NCBI GenBank assembly: GCA_017482355.1
Contig: JAFUNJ010000015.1
Location: 1 to 49,023, forward strand
Reading direction: 5' to 3'
Source of the DNA: Clostridia bacterium
GTDB taxonomy: Bacteria > Bacillota > Clostridia > Oscillospirales > CAG-272
DNA length: 49,023 nt
Shown: positions 24,249-32,919 of the stretch, piece by piece
Numbering within the stretch: position 1 is the stretch's first letter
Layout: the number at the start of each line of letters is the position of its first letter
The notes under the pieces: generated by a model
What the model was told of the DNA's origin: nothing
Databases searched by the model: none
Seen by the model: the letters and a program-made list of their open reading frames with translations, nothing else
Program-made: the position numbers and the translations under genes

Positions 24249-24632
24249 ATGGCTAGCGAAAAGACTTTAGCTCTCCTTGAAGAAATCAAGGGACTTACCA
24301 TTCTCGAAATGAACGATCTCGTAAAGGCACTTGAAGAAGAATTCGGCGTTACCGCTGCTCCCGTTGCTGTTGCAGGCGCAGTTGCTGGTGGTGCTGCTCC
24401 CGCTGCTGCTGCAGAGGAGAAGACCGAGTTTGACGTAGAGCTCACCAACTTCGGCGCTAAGAAGCTCGACGTTATCAAGGCAGTTCGTGAGATCACCGGC
24501 CTTGGCCTTAAGGATGCAAAGGATCTCGTTGAGGCAGCTCCTAAGATGGTTAAGGAAGGCGTTTCCAAGGACGAAGCTGAATCCTTCAAGAAGGCTCTTG
24601 AAGAGGCAGGCGCAACCGTTACCATCAAGTAA
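24249..24632 (+). CDS. rplL: 50S ribosomal protein L7/L12
   Basis: A 127-residue L7/L12, the mobile stalk protein that recruits translational GTPases. The N-terminal dimer helix pair ([19 protein letters not shown]) is followed by an Ala/Gly-rich hinge (about 35-55) and the conserved C-terminal domain ([28 protein letters not shown]). The start was set at MASEKT with GTGAGGT upstream. A terminator follows 22 nt after the stop. Confidence 0.96.
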   Translation: MASEKTLALLEEIKGLTILEMNDLVKALEEEFGVTAAPVAVAGAVAGGAAPAAAAEEKTEFDVELTNFGAKKLDVIKAVREITGLGLKDAKDLVEAAPKMVKEGVSKDEAESFKKALEEAGATVTIK

Positions 24633-24654
24633 TCGGTTATCGACCAAAAATGCT

Positions 24655-24688
24655 AAAAACCGTGTTTCCGATCGGAAACACGGTTTTT
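24655..24688. terminator. Bidirectional terminator after rplL
   Basis: AAAACCGTGTTTCC and GGAAACACGGTTTT form a 14-bp stem around GATC, with T residues after and A residues before. It also ends the minus-strand glycosyltransferase. Confidence 0.9.
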
Positions 24689-24692
24689 CATT

Positions 24693-25709
24693 TTATACCA
24701 AAGCAATTATTGTTACAAGCTTAAGCTTCACGCATATCATAAGAAGCTTCATCTTAAGCGGAACGTTAAGCTCACTTAATTTGAGCTTTATTTTTTTCGC
24801 AAACGGATCATTTACGATATTAAGGCAGTGGCGGCGTTTTTCCTTGAAGGAAGGAAGCTTATCGCGCTCGCTTATGCAGTTGAGGATTATATACCATCGA
24901 AGGATCGCAAGCTGTTTATCATAAAAGCCGTTATCCCTTCCCGCGAAGAGCTTTTCGCAGGCGTATGACAAATTTTTCAGCTTTTCGAAGCGGTCGGGCT
25001 TGAAGCCCTTCGATATTGACGTTTCGTTATAGAAGTAGCAATATATTCCTGCTTCCTCTATATAGTAGAATGAATTTGCGCAGTACGCTACCTGTGCCGA
25101 AAAGATCACATCCTCACTGTTTTTGATCTCCTCGTCGAAGCGCAGGTTATTTTCGCGGATAAACGACGATTTATACAGCGCCATACAAGCGCTTACCGTC
25201 GGTCCGAGAGTCATACTGTTTGTCGTCAGAACGCGCACAAGCACTTCCCTTTCGATATCGTTGCGATCATAATAACCGGGGCGAAGCTCGCACGGAGTGC
25301 CGTCGGTATACGGCGCAAGCTCGGGAAGATTCGGCCAATTCGCCTTATATGGGCGGAAACGGACGAAATCGACATTCGTTTCGGTCGCCTTATTATAAAG
25401 CTTGCGTAGACCGTCATTTTCGAGCCAATCGTCGGAATCGAGGAAGGATATATATTCGCCCTCTGCTACGTCAAGTCCTGCGTTACGTGCCGATGAAAGC
25501 CCTCCGTTTTTCTTATGGACGACCTTGACTCTGCCGTCCTTTTCGGCGTATTCGTCGCATATTTTTCCGCATCCGTCGGGAGAGCCGTCGTCGACGAGGA
25601 TTATTTCGATATCCGTCAGCGTTTGAGCAAGTATACTGTCGACGCATCTGTTCAGATACTTTTCGACGTTATATATCGGCACTATGACCGAAATCTTCGC
25701 TTTACTCAC
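24693..25709 (-). CDS. Family 2 glycosyltransferase
   Basis: A 338-residue GT-A type enzyme: ISVIVPIYNVEKYLNRCVDS at the start, IILVDDGSPDG (about 38-48), KNGGLSSARNAGL (about 67-79) and the metal-binding SFLDSDDWL (about 88-96). The C-terminal about 200 residues carry a SEDVIFSAQVAYC block (about 192), the acceptor-side DxD/E-type motif of this group, and end in a hydrophobic amphipathic stretch. It uses a GTG start with GGAGAG 7 nt upstream. It is 32 nt downstream of ychF and probably shares its promoter. Substrate and acceptor (capsule, teichoic acid, lipid) cannot be told. Confidence 0.9.
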   Translation of the reverse strand: MSKAKISVIVPIYNVEKYLNRCVDSILAQTLTDIEIILVDDGSPDGCGKICDEYAEKDGRVKVVHKKNGGLSSARNAGLDVAEGEYISFLDSDDWLENDGLRKLYNKATETNVDFVRFRPYKANWPNLPELAPYTDGTPCELRPGYYDRNDIEREVLVRVLTTNSMTLGPTVSACMALYKSSFIRENNLRFDEEIKNSEDVIFSAQVAYCANSFYYIEEAGIYCYFYNETSISKGFKPDRFEKLKNLSYACEKLFAGRDNGFYDKQLAILRWYIILNCISERDKLPSFKEKRRHCLNIVNDPFAKKIKLKLSELNVPLKMKLLMICVKLKLVTIIALV

Positions 25710-25741
25710 AGTGCTCTCCTTTCTGCGATTTTCTTTAATTA

Positions 25742-26836
25742 TCAGACGTTAAATCTGAAGAGGACAACGTCGCCGTCCTTCATTACGTATTCCTTGCCCT
25801 CGGAGCGTACAAGTCCCTTTTCCTTTGCCACAGCCATCGTTCCGCACGCAACAAGGTCGTCAAACGCGATGACTTCTGCACGAATGAAGCCGCGCTCAAA
25901 GTCGGAATGTATCTTACCTGCCGCCTGGGGCGCCTTCGTGCCGCGTTTGATCGTCCAGGCGCGTACCTCCTGCGGTCCGCCAGTCAGGTAGCTTATAAGT
26001 CCGAGAAGCGTGTAGCCGGCTTTGATGAGGCGGTCAAGACCGCTTTCGGTAAGTCCAAGATCGGAAAGGAACATTGCCTTATCCTCGCCCTCGAGCTCGG
26101 CGATCTCAGCTTCGATTCCTGCGCAGACGGGAATAATGCCCGAATTTTCCTTTTCTGCAAAATCCTTGAGCGCGATATAGTTCGGGTTGCTTTCGTATTC
26201 GCCCGAAACCTCGTCCTCGCCGATATTTGCTACGTATATTATCGGTTTACGGGAGAGGAGCGGACTTTGGTCGAGAAGGATCGCCTCGTCCTCGGTAAGC
26301 TCCATTGAGCGCGCCGAATGTCCCTCGTCAAGCCAAGCTTTAGCGCGGTTGAGAAGCTCAAGCTCTCCTGCAAGCGTCTTATCGCCCTTCATCGCCTTGC
26401 TTACTCTGTCGATGCGCTTTTCGAGAAGCTCGATATCCGAGAGGATAAGCTCCATATTTATGATGTCCACGTCACGGAGCGCATCAACGCTTCCGCTTAC
26501 GTGAATGATATTTCCGTTTTCGAAGCAACGTACGACGTGCGCTATCGCGTCGACCTCGCGTATATGTGAAAGGAATTTGTTACCCAGACCCTCTCCGCGC
26601 GATGCGCCCTCAACGAGACCTGCTATATCGACGAACTCGATAACTGCAGGAGTGTATTTTTCGGGGTTATACATTTCAGCAAGCACGTCGAGACGGCTGT
26701 CCGGCACTGCGACGACGCCGACGTTCGGCTCTATCGTACAGAAAGGGTAGTTTGCCGTTTCTGCTCCTGCGTTCGTTATTGCATTAAAAAGTGTACTCTT
26801 TCCGACGTTCGGAAGACCTACGATACCTATTTTCAT
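25742..26836 (-). CDS. ychF: Redox-regulated ribosome-binding ATPase YchF
   Basis: A 364-residue OBG-like ATPase. P-loop GLPNVGKST (7-15), the switch region [29 protein letters not shown] (about 70-86), an ANIGED block in place of the GTP-specific NKxD (YchF prefers ATP), and a C-terminal TGS domain ([36 protein letters not shown]). Length and order fit the conserved bacterial protein, which binds the ribosome and responds to oxidative stress. It has its own promoter at 26867-26895 and a GGAG ribosome site. Confidence 0.96.
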   Translation of the reverse strand: MKIGIVGLPNVGKSTLFNAITNAGAETANYPFCTIEPNVGVVAVPDSRLDVLAEMYNPEKYTPAVIEFVDIAGLVEGASRGEGLGNKFLSHIREVDAIAHVVRCFENGNIIHVSGSVDALRDVDIINMELILSDIELLEKRIDRVSKAMKGDKTLAGELELLNRAKAWLDEGHSARSMELTEDEAILLDQSPLLSRKPIIYVANIGEDEVSGEYESNPNYIALKDFAEKENSGIIPVCAGIEAEIAELEGEDKAMFLSDLGLTESGLDRLIKAGYTLLGLISYLTGGPQEVRAWTIKRGTKAPQAAGKIHSDFERGFIRAEVIAFDDLVACGTMAVAKEKGLVRSEGKEYVMKDGDVVLFRFNV

Positions 26837-26866
26837 TTTCCTGTTCTCCTATCAAAGTTACATTAC

Positions 26867-26895
26867 ATTATAACACAGCCCGACTTTTTTCTCAA
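26867..26895 (-). promoter_or_regulatory. Sigma-A promoter for ychF
   Basis: On the minus strand TTGAGA (26895-26890), 17-nt spacer, TATAAT (26872-26867). Confidence 0.75.
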
Positions 26896-26987
26896 TACAA
26901 AAACGAAAACTTTTGTTATGTTTTTGAAAAAACAGACCTATTGCCGTTTTTTTGACGCGAAACTGATCATAAAAGTAAGAAAATCGG

Positions 26988-27016
26988 TTGACATTCGGTA
27001 TTCATTGTGATATACT
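26988..27016 (+). promoter_or_regulatory. Sigma-A promoter for the SCIFF peptide gene
   Basis: TTGACA (26988-26993), 17-nt spacer, TATACT (27011-27016). The spacer includes GTATTCATTGTG, identical in sequence and position to the rplJ promoter at 23402. Confidence 0.85.
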
Positions 27017-27051
27017 TATTCCGATAAAACCTAAATACGGAAGGTGAAATT

Positions 27052-27204
27052 ATGGAACACATCAAGACTATCGAAACTCGTAACCTTTGCGACAGCGCTA
27101 AGAACGGCGGCTGCGGCGAGTGCCAGACCTCTTGTCAGTCTGCTTGCAAGACCAGCTGCGGTATTGCAAATCAGCAGTGCGAGAGCGCTAAGGAAAGCAA
27201 GTAA
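27052..27204 (+). CDS. scfA: SCIFF ribosomal peptide precursor
   Basis: A 50-residue peptide, MEHIKTIETRNLC... with the family core CGECQTSCQSACKTSC, then NQQC. SCIFF means six cysteines in forty-five residues; the conserved six are Cys21, 24, 28, 32, 36 and 43. A seventh Cys at position 13 is extra. In this family a radical SAM enzyme links a Cys sulfur to an alpha-carbon of another residue (thioether, sactipeptide-like or ranthipeptide). The maturase gene follows 80 nt later. A ribosome site GGAAGGTG precedes the ATG. The biological role of SCIFF is still not firmly known. Confidence 0.95.
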   Translation: MEHIKTIETRNLCDSAKNGGCGECQTSCQSACKTSCGIANQQCESAKESK

Positions 27205-27242
27205 TTGCAAGGGGTAGAGCGCCGCTTTGCCCTACCCTAAAT

Positions 27243-27267
27243 GCCGCCGGCAACGGCGGCGTTTTTT
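27243..27267 (+). terminator. Partial terminator between SCIFF peptide and maturase
   Basis: GCCGCCG and CGGCGGC pair around a GCAA tetraloop, then GTTTTTT. A second weaker hairpin (GGGTAG/CTACCC) lies at 27212-27237. Placed between precursor and enzyme, it probably lets far more peptide than maturase mRNA be made. Confidence 0.85.
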
Positions 27268-27284
27268 CGTAAAGGAGAACTATT

Positions 27285-28664
27285 ATGATACATCAATATA
27301 AGCTCGGCGGATACAATATTGTTCTTGATATTTGCTCCGGCTCGGTGCACGCCGTCGACGAGGTGGCTTACGATATTATATCGCTTTTTGAAGAAAAGAG
27401 CCGCGAGGAGATCCTTAAGGAAATTGAAGCAAAGTATTCTTCACGCGAGGATATAACAAAGGAAGATATTGCCGAGTGCTATGCTCAGGTTCAGGGTCTC
27501 AAGGATGCTGGCAAGCTTTTCACGCCCGATAATTTTGAGCCGATGGCGGGCAAGCTGAAGCAAAAGACTGCAGGAGTCGTTAAGGCACTTTGTCTGCACA
27601 TTGCTCACACCTGCAACCTCAACTGCTCATACTGCTTCGCAAGCCAGGGTAAGTACCACGGCGAGCGTGCTGTGATGTCTTACGAGGTCGGAAAGCAGGC
27701 ACTTGATTTCCTTATTGCAAATTCCGGCTCTCGCCGCAACCTTGAGGTCGACTTCTTCGGTGGCGAGCCGCTTATGAATTTCCAGGTCGTAAAGGATCTT
27801 GTTGCCTACGCGCGCAGTATCGAGAAGGAAAAGGGCAAGAATTTCAGATTCACCTTAACGACAAACGGCGTTCTCGTTGACGACGACGTTATCGAGTGGG
27901 CAAACAAAGAGTGTCACAACGTCGTTTTAAGCTTGGACGGACGCAAGGAGATCCACGACCGATTCAGAGTTGACTATGCGGGTAACGGAAGCTGGGACAA
28001 GATCGTTCCGAAGTTCCAAAAATTCGTTGAGGCGCGCGGCGACAAGGATTACTACATGCGCGGAACCTTTACCCACGCAAATCCCGATTTTCTTAAAGAT
28101 ATAGAGACTATGCTTAATCTTGGCTTTAACGAGCTGAGCATGGAGCCCGTCGTTTGCGCGTCGGACGATCCTTCTGCTTTGACCGAGGAGGATATGGCTA
28201 TCGTTATGGATCAGTACGAGAAGCTTGCCTCCCTCATGCTCAAAAAGGACAAGGAGGGCAATCCCTTTACCTTCTATCACTATATGATAGACCTTTCGGG
28301 CGGTCCTTGCATTTACAAGAGGATTTCCGGCTGCGGAAGCGGTACCGAATATATGGCGGTCACCCCTTGGGGCGACCTTTATCCCTGCCATCAGTTCGTC
28401 GGCGAGGAACGCTTCAAGCTCGGAGATATCTGGGGCGGTGTTACCAACACCGAGATTCAGAATGAATTTGCTTCCTGCAACGTCTACGCGCACACCGAGT
28501 GCCGCGACTGCTGGGCGCGTCTTTACTGCTCAGGCGGTTGTGCCGCAAACGCTTACCACGCGACCGGATCGGTTACAGGCGTTTACGAGGACGGCTGCAA
28601 GCTCTTCCGCAAGCGTATGGAATGCGCTATAATGGTTGCGGTTGCAAGAGCTTTGGGTGAATAA
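27285..28664 (+). CDS. scfB: Thioether cross-link-forming SCIFF peptide maturase (radical SAM)
   Basis: A 459-residue radical SAM/SPASM enzyme that modifies the SCIFF peptide. The N-terminal about 95 residues form the peptide-binding RRE-like part (YKLGGYNIVLDICSG). The AdoMet cluster motif is CNLNCSYCF (Cys110, 114, 117), followed by VDFFGGEPL (AdoMet glycine-rich turn). The C-terminal SPASM region carries two further cluster sites: CGSGTEYMAVTPWGDLYPC, CRDCWARLYCSGGC and the last Cys in GCKLFRKR. The layout matches the CteB-type maturase studied in clostridia. AAGGAG lies 8 nt upstream of the start. The stop overlaps the next start (TAATG). Confidence 0.96.
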   Translation: MIHQYKLGGYNIVLDICSGSVHAVDEVAYDIISLFEEKSREEILKEIEAKYSSREDITKEDIAECYAQVQGLKDAGKLFTPDNFEPMAGKLKQKTAGVVKALCLHIAHTCNLNCSYCFASQGKYHGERAVMSYEVGKQALDFLIANSGSRRNLEVDFFGGEPLMNFQVVKDLVAYARSIEKEKGKNFRFTLTTNGVLVDDDVIEWANKECHNVVLSLDGRKEIHDRFRVDYAGNGSWDKIVPKFQKFVEARGDKDYYMRGTFTHANPDFLKDIETMLNLGFNELSMEPVVCASDDPSALTEEDMAIVMDQYEKLASLMLKKDKEGNPFTFYHYMIDLSGGPCIYKRISGCGSGTEYMAVTPWGDLYPCHQFVGEERFKLGDIWGGVTNTEIQNEFASCNVYAHTECRDCWARLYCSGGCAANAYHATGSVTGVYEDGCKLFRKRMECAIMVAVARALGE

Positions 28665-29998
28665 TGAATACGCCCATTTGTGATTTCGTTAAGAAGTATT
28701 CCGACAGCGAGCCGACGCGCATGCACATGCCCGGTCACAAGGGCGAAGCTCTTTTAGGCATTGAGCATCTTGACATAACTGAGATCTGCGGTGCTGACAG
28801 CTTGTATGAAGCAAACGGCATTATTGCGGAGAGCGAAAGCAATGCAAGCACGCTTTTCGGTTGCAGAACCCTTTACTCTACCGAGGGATCCTCGCAGTGC
28901 ATTCGCGCAATGCTTTATCTTATTCTGCTTTACGCGAAAAGAAACGGTAAAAAGCCGATTATCGCCTGCGGAAGAAACGCGCACAAGACGCTTATCACTG
29001 CCGCAGGGCTACTTGATATTGATATTGACTGGATTTATTCCGAGAAAAACGTCGGTTATCTATCCTGTGAGCTAACGCCCGACGGAATCGACACTTACCT
29101 GAAAAACGCACCCGAAAAGCCGATTGCCGTTTATTTGACGAGCCCCGATTATCTCGGAAGCATTGCCGATATTCGCGGTATTTCAGAGGTCTGTCACCGT
29201 CACGGAGTTCTTTTGGCTGTTGACAATGCGCATGGTGCTTATCTGCGTTTTCTGCCCGAGTCTTTGTTCCCTATTGATCTCGGTGCTGATATTTGCTGTG
29301 ATTCGGCTCACAAGACCTTGCCGGTACTGACGGGCGGTGCGTACTTACATCTTTCGGCGGAGTTTAATCTATCGGTCGGAGAGCAGGCGAAAAATGCGCT
29401 TGCGATTTTTGGCTCTACAAGTCCGTCGTATCTTATTCTGCAATCTCTTGACGCTGCAAACTGCGTTTTAGAGGGTCTTCCCTCTCGATTGGCGGAGCTG
29501 ATCCCCGAAATCGAGGCGTTCAAGAAGCGTATTACCGCTCTCGGTTTTTCGCTATACGGAAATGAGCCGTTGAAGATAACTATTGATGCGAAGTCCCGCG
29601 GCTACACCGGCGATCAGCTCGCCGAGTGCCTGCGGCAAAAAAACGTTGAAGCGGAATTCTCCGATCCCGATCATCTTACGCTTATGCTGTCGACCGACGC
29701 AGAGGCACTTATCCGCTTGGAAAAGGCGCTGAGTGGCATTCAGAATAAAGTACCGATAAGCGCAGAGCCGCCGATTTTCAGCGTGCCAAAGCGCGTAATG
29801 ACGGTCAGGGATGCGATGCTCTCCGATTCTGAGATGCTTCCGATCGAGAAGTGCTTAGGACACGTTTTAGCTGTACCGACCGTCGGCTGTCCGCCTGCCG
29901 TTCCGATCCTCGTCTGCGGCGAGGAGATCGACGAGCATGCGATCGACTGCTTCAAGTATTACGGAATTACGTCCTGCTGTGTTGTGAGGAACAAATGA
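28664..29998 (+). CDS. Orn/Lys/Arg-decarboxylase-family PLP enzyme
   Basis: A 444-residue fold-type I PLP protein: MHMPGHKG near residue 19, GCRTLYSTEGSSQC (substrate and PLP phosphate loop), VDNAHGAYL with the PLP-pairing Asp, and the Schiff-base Lys in DSAHKTLPVLTGGAYLH. The C-terminal small domain with IPILVCGEEI-type turn ends the protein, as in short Gram-positive arginine/lysine/ornithine decarboxylases (SpeA/YaaO type). It lacks the N-terminal wing domain of the E. coli enzymes. Translationally coupled to scfB by a TAATG overlap and to the downstream acetyltransferase by ATGA. The amino acid used is not determined. Confidence 0.88.
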   Translation: MNTPICDFVKKYSDSEPTRMHMPGHKGEALLGIEHLDITEICGADSLYEANGIIAESESNASTLFGCRTLYSTEGSSQCIRAMLYLILLYAKRNGKKPIIACGRNAHKTLITAAGLLDIDIDWIYSEKNVGYLSCELTPDGIDTYLKNAPEKPIAVYLTSPDYLGSIADIRGISEVCHRHGVLLAVDNAHGAYLRFLPESLFPIDLGADICCDSAHKTLPVLTGGAYLHLSAEFNLSVGEQAKNALAIFGSTSPSYLILQSLDAANCVLEGLPSRLAELIPEIEAFKKRITALGFSLYGNEPLKITIDAKSRGYTGDQLAECLRQKNVEAEFSDPDHLTLMLSTDAEALIRLEKALSGIQNKVPISAEPPIFSVPKRVMTVRDAMLSDSEMLPIEKCLGHVLAVPTVGCPPAVPILVCGEEIDEHAIDCFKYYGITSCCVVRNK

Positions 29999-30432
29999 AG
30001 ATCAGAATAATGGAAAACGGTGACTGTGCTACCGTTACCGACATGATGCGCGGATTTTATGCTTCCGATGCAGTTTTGACTAACGGGTCGGACGAGATAT
30101 TCTCTGCCGACGTAAGCGAGTGCGTCTCCGACAGTCCCTATCTTGAGGGCTACGTTTTTGAAAACGAAGATGGCATTCAGGGCTACTCGATGTGCGCAAA
30201 AAGCTTTTCGACCGAGTTCGGCAGACGCTGCGTCTGGATCGAAGACCTTTTTGTAAAGGAAGAATATCGCGGAAAAGGCATCGGAAGTCAGTTTCTTTCC
30301 TATATTTCCGACAAGTATTCGGACTGCGTTATCCGACTTGAGGCGGAAGCCGAGAACGAGCGCGCGATCCACGTCTACAAAAAAGCGGGATTTGAGCTTC
30401 TTCCCTACACCGAAATGATAAAACTGCAATAA
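29995..30432 (+). CDS. GNAT-family N-acetyltransferase
   Basis: A 145-residue GNAT: MKIRIMENGDCATVTDMM at the start, the beta-strand WIEDLFVKEEYRGKGIGSQFL containing the acetyl-CoA pyrophosphate loop RGKGIG (about 94-99), and a C-terminal NERAIHVYKKAGFE block with the family Tyr/Phe. It begins inside the stop of the decarboxylase (ATGA) with GTGAGGA upstream, so it is the last gene of the SCIFF transcript. A polyamine substrate is possible given its neighbour (spermidine or diamine acetylation), but that is inference. Confidence 0.88.
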   Translation: MKIRIMENGDCATVTDMMRGFYASDAVLTNGSDEIFSADVSECVSDSPYLEGYVFENEDGIQGYSMCAKSFSTEFGRRCVWIEDLFVKEEYRGKGIGSQFLSYISDKYSDCVIRLEAEAENERAIHVYKKAGFELLPYTEMIKLQ

Positions 30433-30485
30433 ATGCCTCATTTATTGTGAATTTATCACTTTTTTCACTCAAAAATCAGCGCTAG

Positions 30486-30528
30486 TTCACAATTTGTTAA
30501 CACACTGTATCTTAAAATATGGTATTAT
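30486..30528 (+). promoter_or_regulatory. Possible Pho-box and promoter upstream of the two-component system
   Basis: TTCACA (30486-30491) and TTAACA (30497-30502) form a direct repeat at 11-nt spacing, like PhoP boxes of Gram-positive bacteria (TT(A/C)ACA repeated with about 5 nt between). A TATTAT -10 (30523-30528) follows without a good -35 at 17 nt, which fits an activator-dependent promoter. The transcript drives a PhoB/PhoP-type response regulator, so autoregulation is possible. Nothing else is evident in 30433-30590. Confidence 0.4.
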
Positions 30529-30590
30529 GAACTTGGTTAAAAAAATAACGAAGTTCATAGTTCGGCGTTCTTGCCGGGAAAGAGGTAAAA

Positions 30591-31280
30591 ATGAGCACAA
30601 AAATTCTTGTTGTCGATGACGAAAGCGGCATTTGCGATCTTCTTAAGATCTATTTCGAAAAAGAGGGCTACGAGGTTAAGACTGCTTCGGACGGCGTTGA
30701 GGGTATCAGCTACTTCAAGATGTACGAGCCCGACCTCGTTCTTCTCGACATTATGCTTCCTAAAAAGGACGGCTGGCAGGTATGCCGAGAGATCCGCGAA
30801 ATGTCCAGCAAGCCCGTTATCATGATCACCGCTAAGGGTGACGTTTTTGACAAGGTTCTCGGTCTTGAGCTTGGCGCTGACGACTTCGTCGTTAAGCCCT
30901 TCGATATGAAGGAGCTTTCGGCAAGAGTAAAGGCAGTTCTTCGCCGCTACTCTTCCCCGAGCAACAATAACGACGATGAGGCGATCAAGTTCGACAACAT
31001 CGAGATCAGCCGCCAGAAGTACGAGCTTAAGCTCGCCGGCAAGGCAGTTGATATCCCCCCTAAGGAGCTTGAGCTTCTTTACTTCCTCGCTTCTAACTAC
31101 AACCGCGTTTTCACTCGCGATCAGCTTCTTGACAAGGTCTGGGGCTTCGATTATCTCGGTGACTCGCGTACCGTTGACGTTCACGTTAAGCGTCTGCGCG
31201 AAAAGCTCGAGGGCGTTTCCGACAAGTGGCTTCTCAAGACCGTTTGGGGCGTTGGCTACAAGTTCGAGCTGCTTTCGTAA
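30591..31280 (+). CDS. Response regulator, OmpR/PhoB-PhoP family
   Basis: A 229-residue DNA-binding response regulator. The receiver domain has the acidic pair Asp9-Asp10, the phosphoacceptor Asp53 in VLLDIMLPKKDG, Thr in MITAKG and Lys in VVKPFD (about 102). The C-terminal winged helix includes PPKELELLYFLASN and RTVDVHVKRLREKLE. The partner kinase follows 61 nt downstream. The overall sequence is PhoP/PhoB-like, but the signal is not proven. A strong AGAGG site precedes the start. Confidence 0.93.
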   Translation: MSTKILVVDDESGICDLLKIYFEKEGYEVKTASDGVEGISYFKMYEPDLVLLDIMLPKKDGWQVCREIREMSSKPVIMITAKGDVFDKVLGLELGADDFVVKPFDMKELSARVKAVLRRYSSPSNNNDDEAIKFDNIEISRQKYELKLAGKAVDIPPKELELLYFLASNYNRVFTRDQLLDKVWGFDYLGDSRTVDVHVKRLREKLEGVSDKWLLKTVWGVGYKFELLS

Positions 31281-31295
31281 TTAAAACTACTTATC

Positions 31296-31319
31296 TACGG
31301 CGGGCGGTCGCCCGCCGTA
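31296..31319 (+). other. Intercistronic stem-loop between response regulator and kinase
   Basis: TACGGCGGGCG and CGCCCGCCGTA pair perfectly (11 bp) around GT, with no T run after it. Probably an mRNA processing or stability element that lets regulator and kinase levels differ. Confidence 0.6.
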
Positions 31320-31341
31320 ATTCTCTAATAAGGTATAATAT

Positions 31342-32814
31342 ATGTTCAAAAGTATATTTACGAAATACATAACGGCGTTTATTGCGATAACGATCGTCAG
31401 CTTTACGGTCCTTTCGCTCATCGTCGGAATGATGATGGCGAAGTTCTACACCGAAACGAACAAAAAGACCCTTGAAACCGTTTCAAATACTGCTCACGAT
31501 TATCTTGAACAGCGTCTTAACGCCGAGGGGACTACCGTTAACGAGTTCGTTGTTGAGCACGAGGAAGAGCTGGCGGCGTACATCGCGTCTGTAACAAAAT
31601 ATCACAACGACGTTGCAGTTTTCGTATGTGACAGTGCGGGAAACGTCAAGGCATTCGATACGAACCGCCTTCCTGATAATTTCGGAAAAAAGGGTATACC
31701 CAAACGCATTATGGTCAGACTTGTCGACCAACCGTACTATTCTCACAGTGATCTCGGCGGAATGCTTCCGACAAGACGTGCGGTTCGCGGAATCCCGTTG
31801 AAGATCGGCGATCTGACTGTTGGCGCAGTTTTCGTCTGCTCTACCGACGAGGCGATAAACGAGCTTATCAGCTCCGCTCTGAGGGCCATAATTACTGTCT
31901 GTATTTGGGTTCTCTTTGCAACTCTTGTTGCTGTGTATTTTATCAGTGAACGAATAATATCACCTCTTAAGGCAATGTCGAAGGCGGCAAAATCCTTTGC
32001 CGCCGGCAAGCTTGACGTGCGTGTTCCCGTCACGGGGCGTGATGAGATCTCCGAGCTTGCTATTGCATTTAACGATATGGCGGCGTCGATGTCAAACCTC
32101 GAAACGATGCGCAGCTCCTTTCTTTCAAACGTTTCTCACGACCTCCGCACTCCGATGACGACGATCTCCGGCTTCATTGACGGAATCATCGACGGCACGA
32201 TACCGAAGGAAAAGCACGAATATTATCTCCGCATGATCGGCGACGAGGTAAGGCGGCTTTCGCGTCTTGTTTCCGCGCTTCTTGACGTTACCCGTATTCA
32301 GGCGGGTGAGCGGAAGTTCACTATGGAAGCGTTTGATATCTGCGAGATGGCGAGGATCATTCTCATTTCCTTCGAGCAAAAGATCGAAGAAAAGAAGCTT
32401 GACGTTGAATTTGATATTGAGGACGAAAACATTTTCGTTTATGCCGATCACGACGCGATCTATCAGATCCTTTACAACATCTGCGACAACGCTGTAAAGT
32501 TCTCGAAGGAGGGCGGTAAATATCGCATCAAGATCACGGAAAAGAACAAGAGAATTTTCGTTTCTGTGTATAACGAGGGCATCGGTATTCCAAGCGACGA
32601 GCTTCCTAACGTTTTCGAGCGTTTCTACAAGAATGATAAGAGCAGAAGTCTTGATAAAACGGGCGTTGGACTCGGAATGTATATTGCGAAGTCGATAATT
32701 GACGCTCACAACGAAGAGATCTGGGTAAAGAGCAAGTACGGCGAGTACTGTGAATTCGTCTTCACCGTCAAAAAAGCAACTGACGGACAGATAAAGAAGA
32801 GCTACGAAAAATAA
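31342..32814 (+). CDS. Sensor histidine kinase (HAMP, HisKA, HATPase)
   Basis: A 490-residue membrane kinase. Membrane segment 1 is about residues 9-31, a long extracytoplasmic sensor domain of about 145 residues follows, and membrane segment 2 is about 181-200. Then come a HAMP linker (ISERIISPLKAMSKAAKSFA), the HisKA dimer helix with SHDLRTPMTTISGF (His at about 265), and the ATPase with N-box ICDNAVKF, G1 YNEGIGIPSDELP, and GVGLGMYIAKSI. It is the PhoR/VicK-type architecture. No second gene follows before the terminator-like region at 32878, so the system is a simple pair with the upstream regulator. Confidence 0.93.
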   Translation: MFKSIFTKYITAFIAITIVSFTVLSLIVGMMMAKFYTETNKKTLETVSNTAHDYLEQRLNAEGTTVNEFVVEHEEELAAYIASVTKYHNDVAVFVCDSAGNVKAFDTNRLPDNFGKKGIPKRIMVRLVDQPYYSHSDLGGMLPTRRAVRGIPLKIGDLTVGAVFVCSTDEAINELISSALRAIITVCIWVLFATLVAVYFISERIISPLKAMSKAAKSFAAGKLDVRVPVTGRDEISELAIAFNDMAASMSNLETMRSSFLSNVSHDLRTPMTTISGFIDGIIDGTIPKEKHEYYLRMIGDEVRRLSRLVSALLDVTRIQAGERKFTMEAFDICEMARIILISFEQKIEEKKLDVEFDIEDENIFVYADHDAIYQILYNICDNAVKFSKEGGKYRIKITEKNKRIFVSVYNEGIGIPSDELPNVFERFYKNDKSRSLDKTGVGLGMYIAKSIIDAHNEEIWVKSKYGEYCEFVFTVKKATDGQIKKSYEK

Positions 32815-32874
32815 CTAACAGTATTGCAGTTATCCATGATGCAATCCACATAAAACAGCCGATTGGCAAGCAAA

Positions 32875-32919
32875 AAAAGCAGTAACCGATCAACATTTGT
32901 TGATCGGTTACTGCTTTTA
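32875..32919. terminator. Bidirectional terminator with a perfect 18-bp stem
   Basis: AGCAGTAACCGATCAACA (32878-32895) pairs without mismatch with 32898-32915 over a 2-nt loop, flanked by A's on the left and TTTTA on the right. It separates the kinase from the convergent nitroreductase. Confidence 0.92.
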
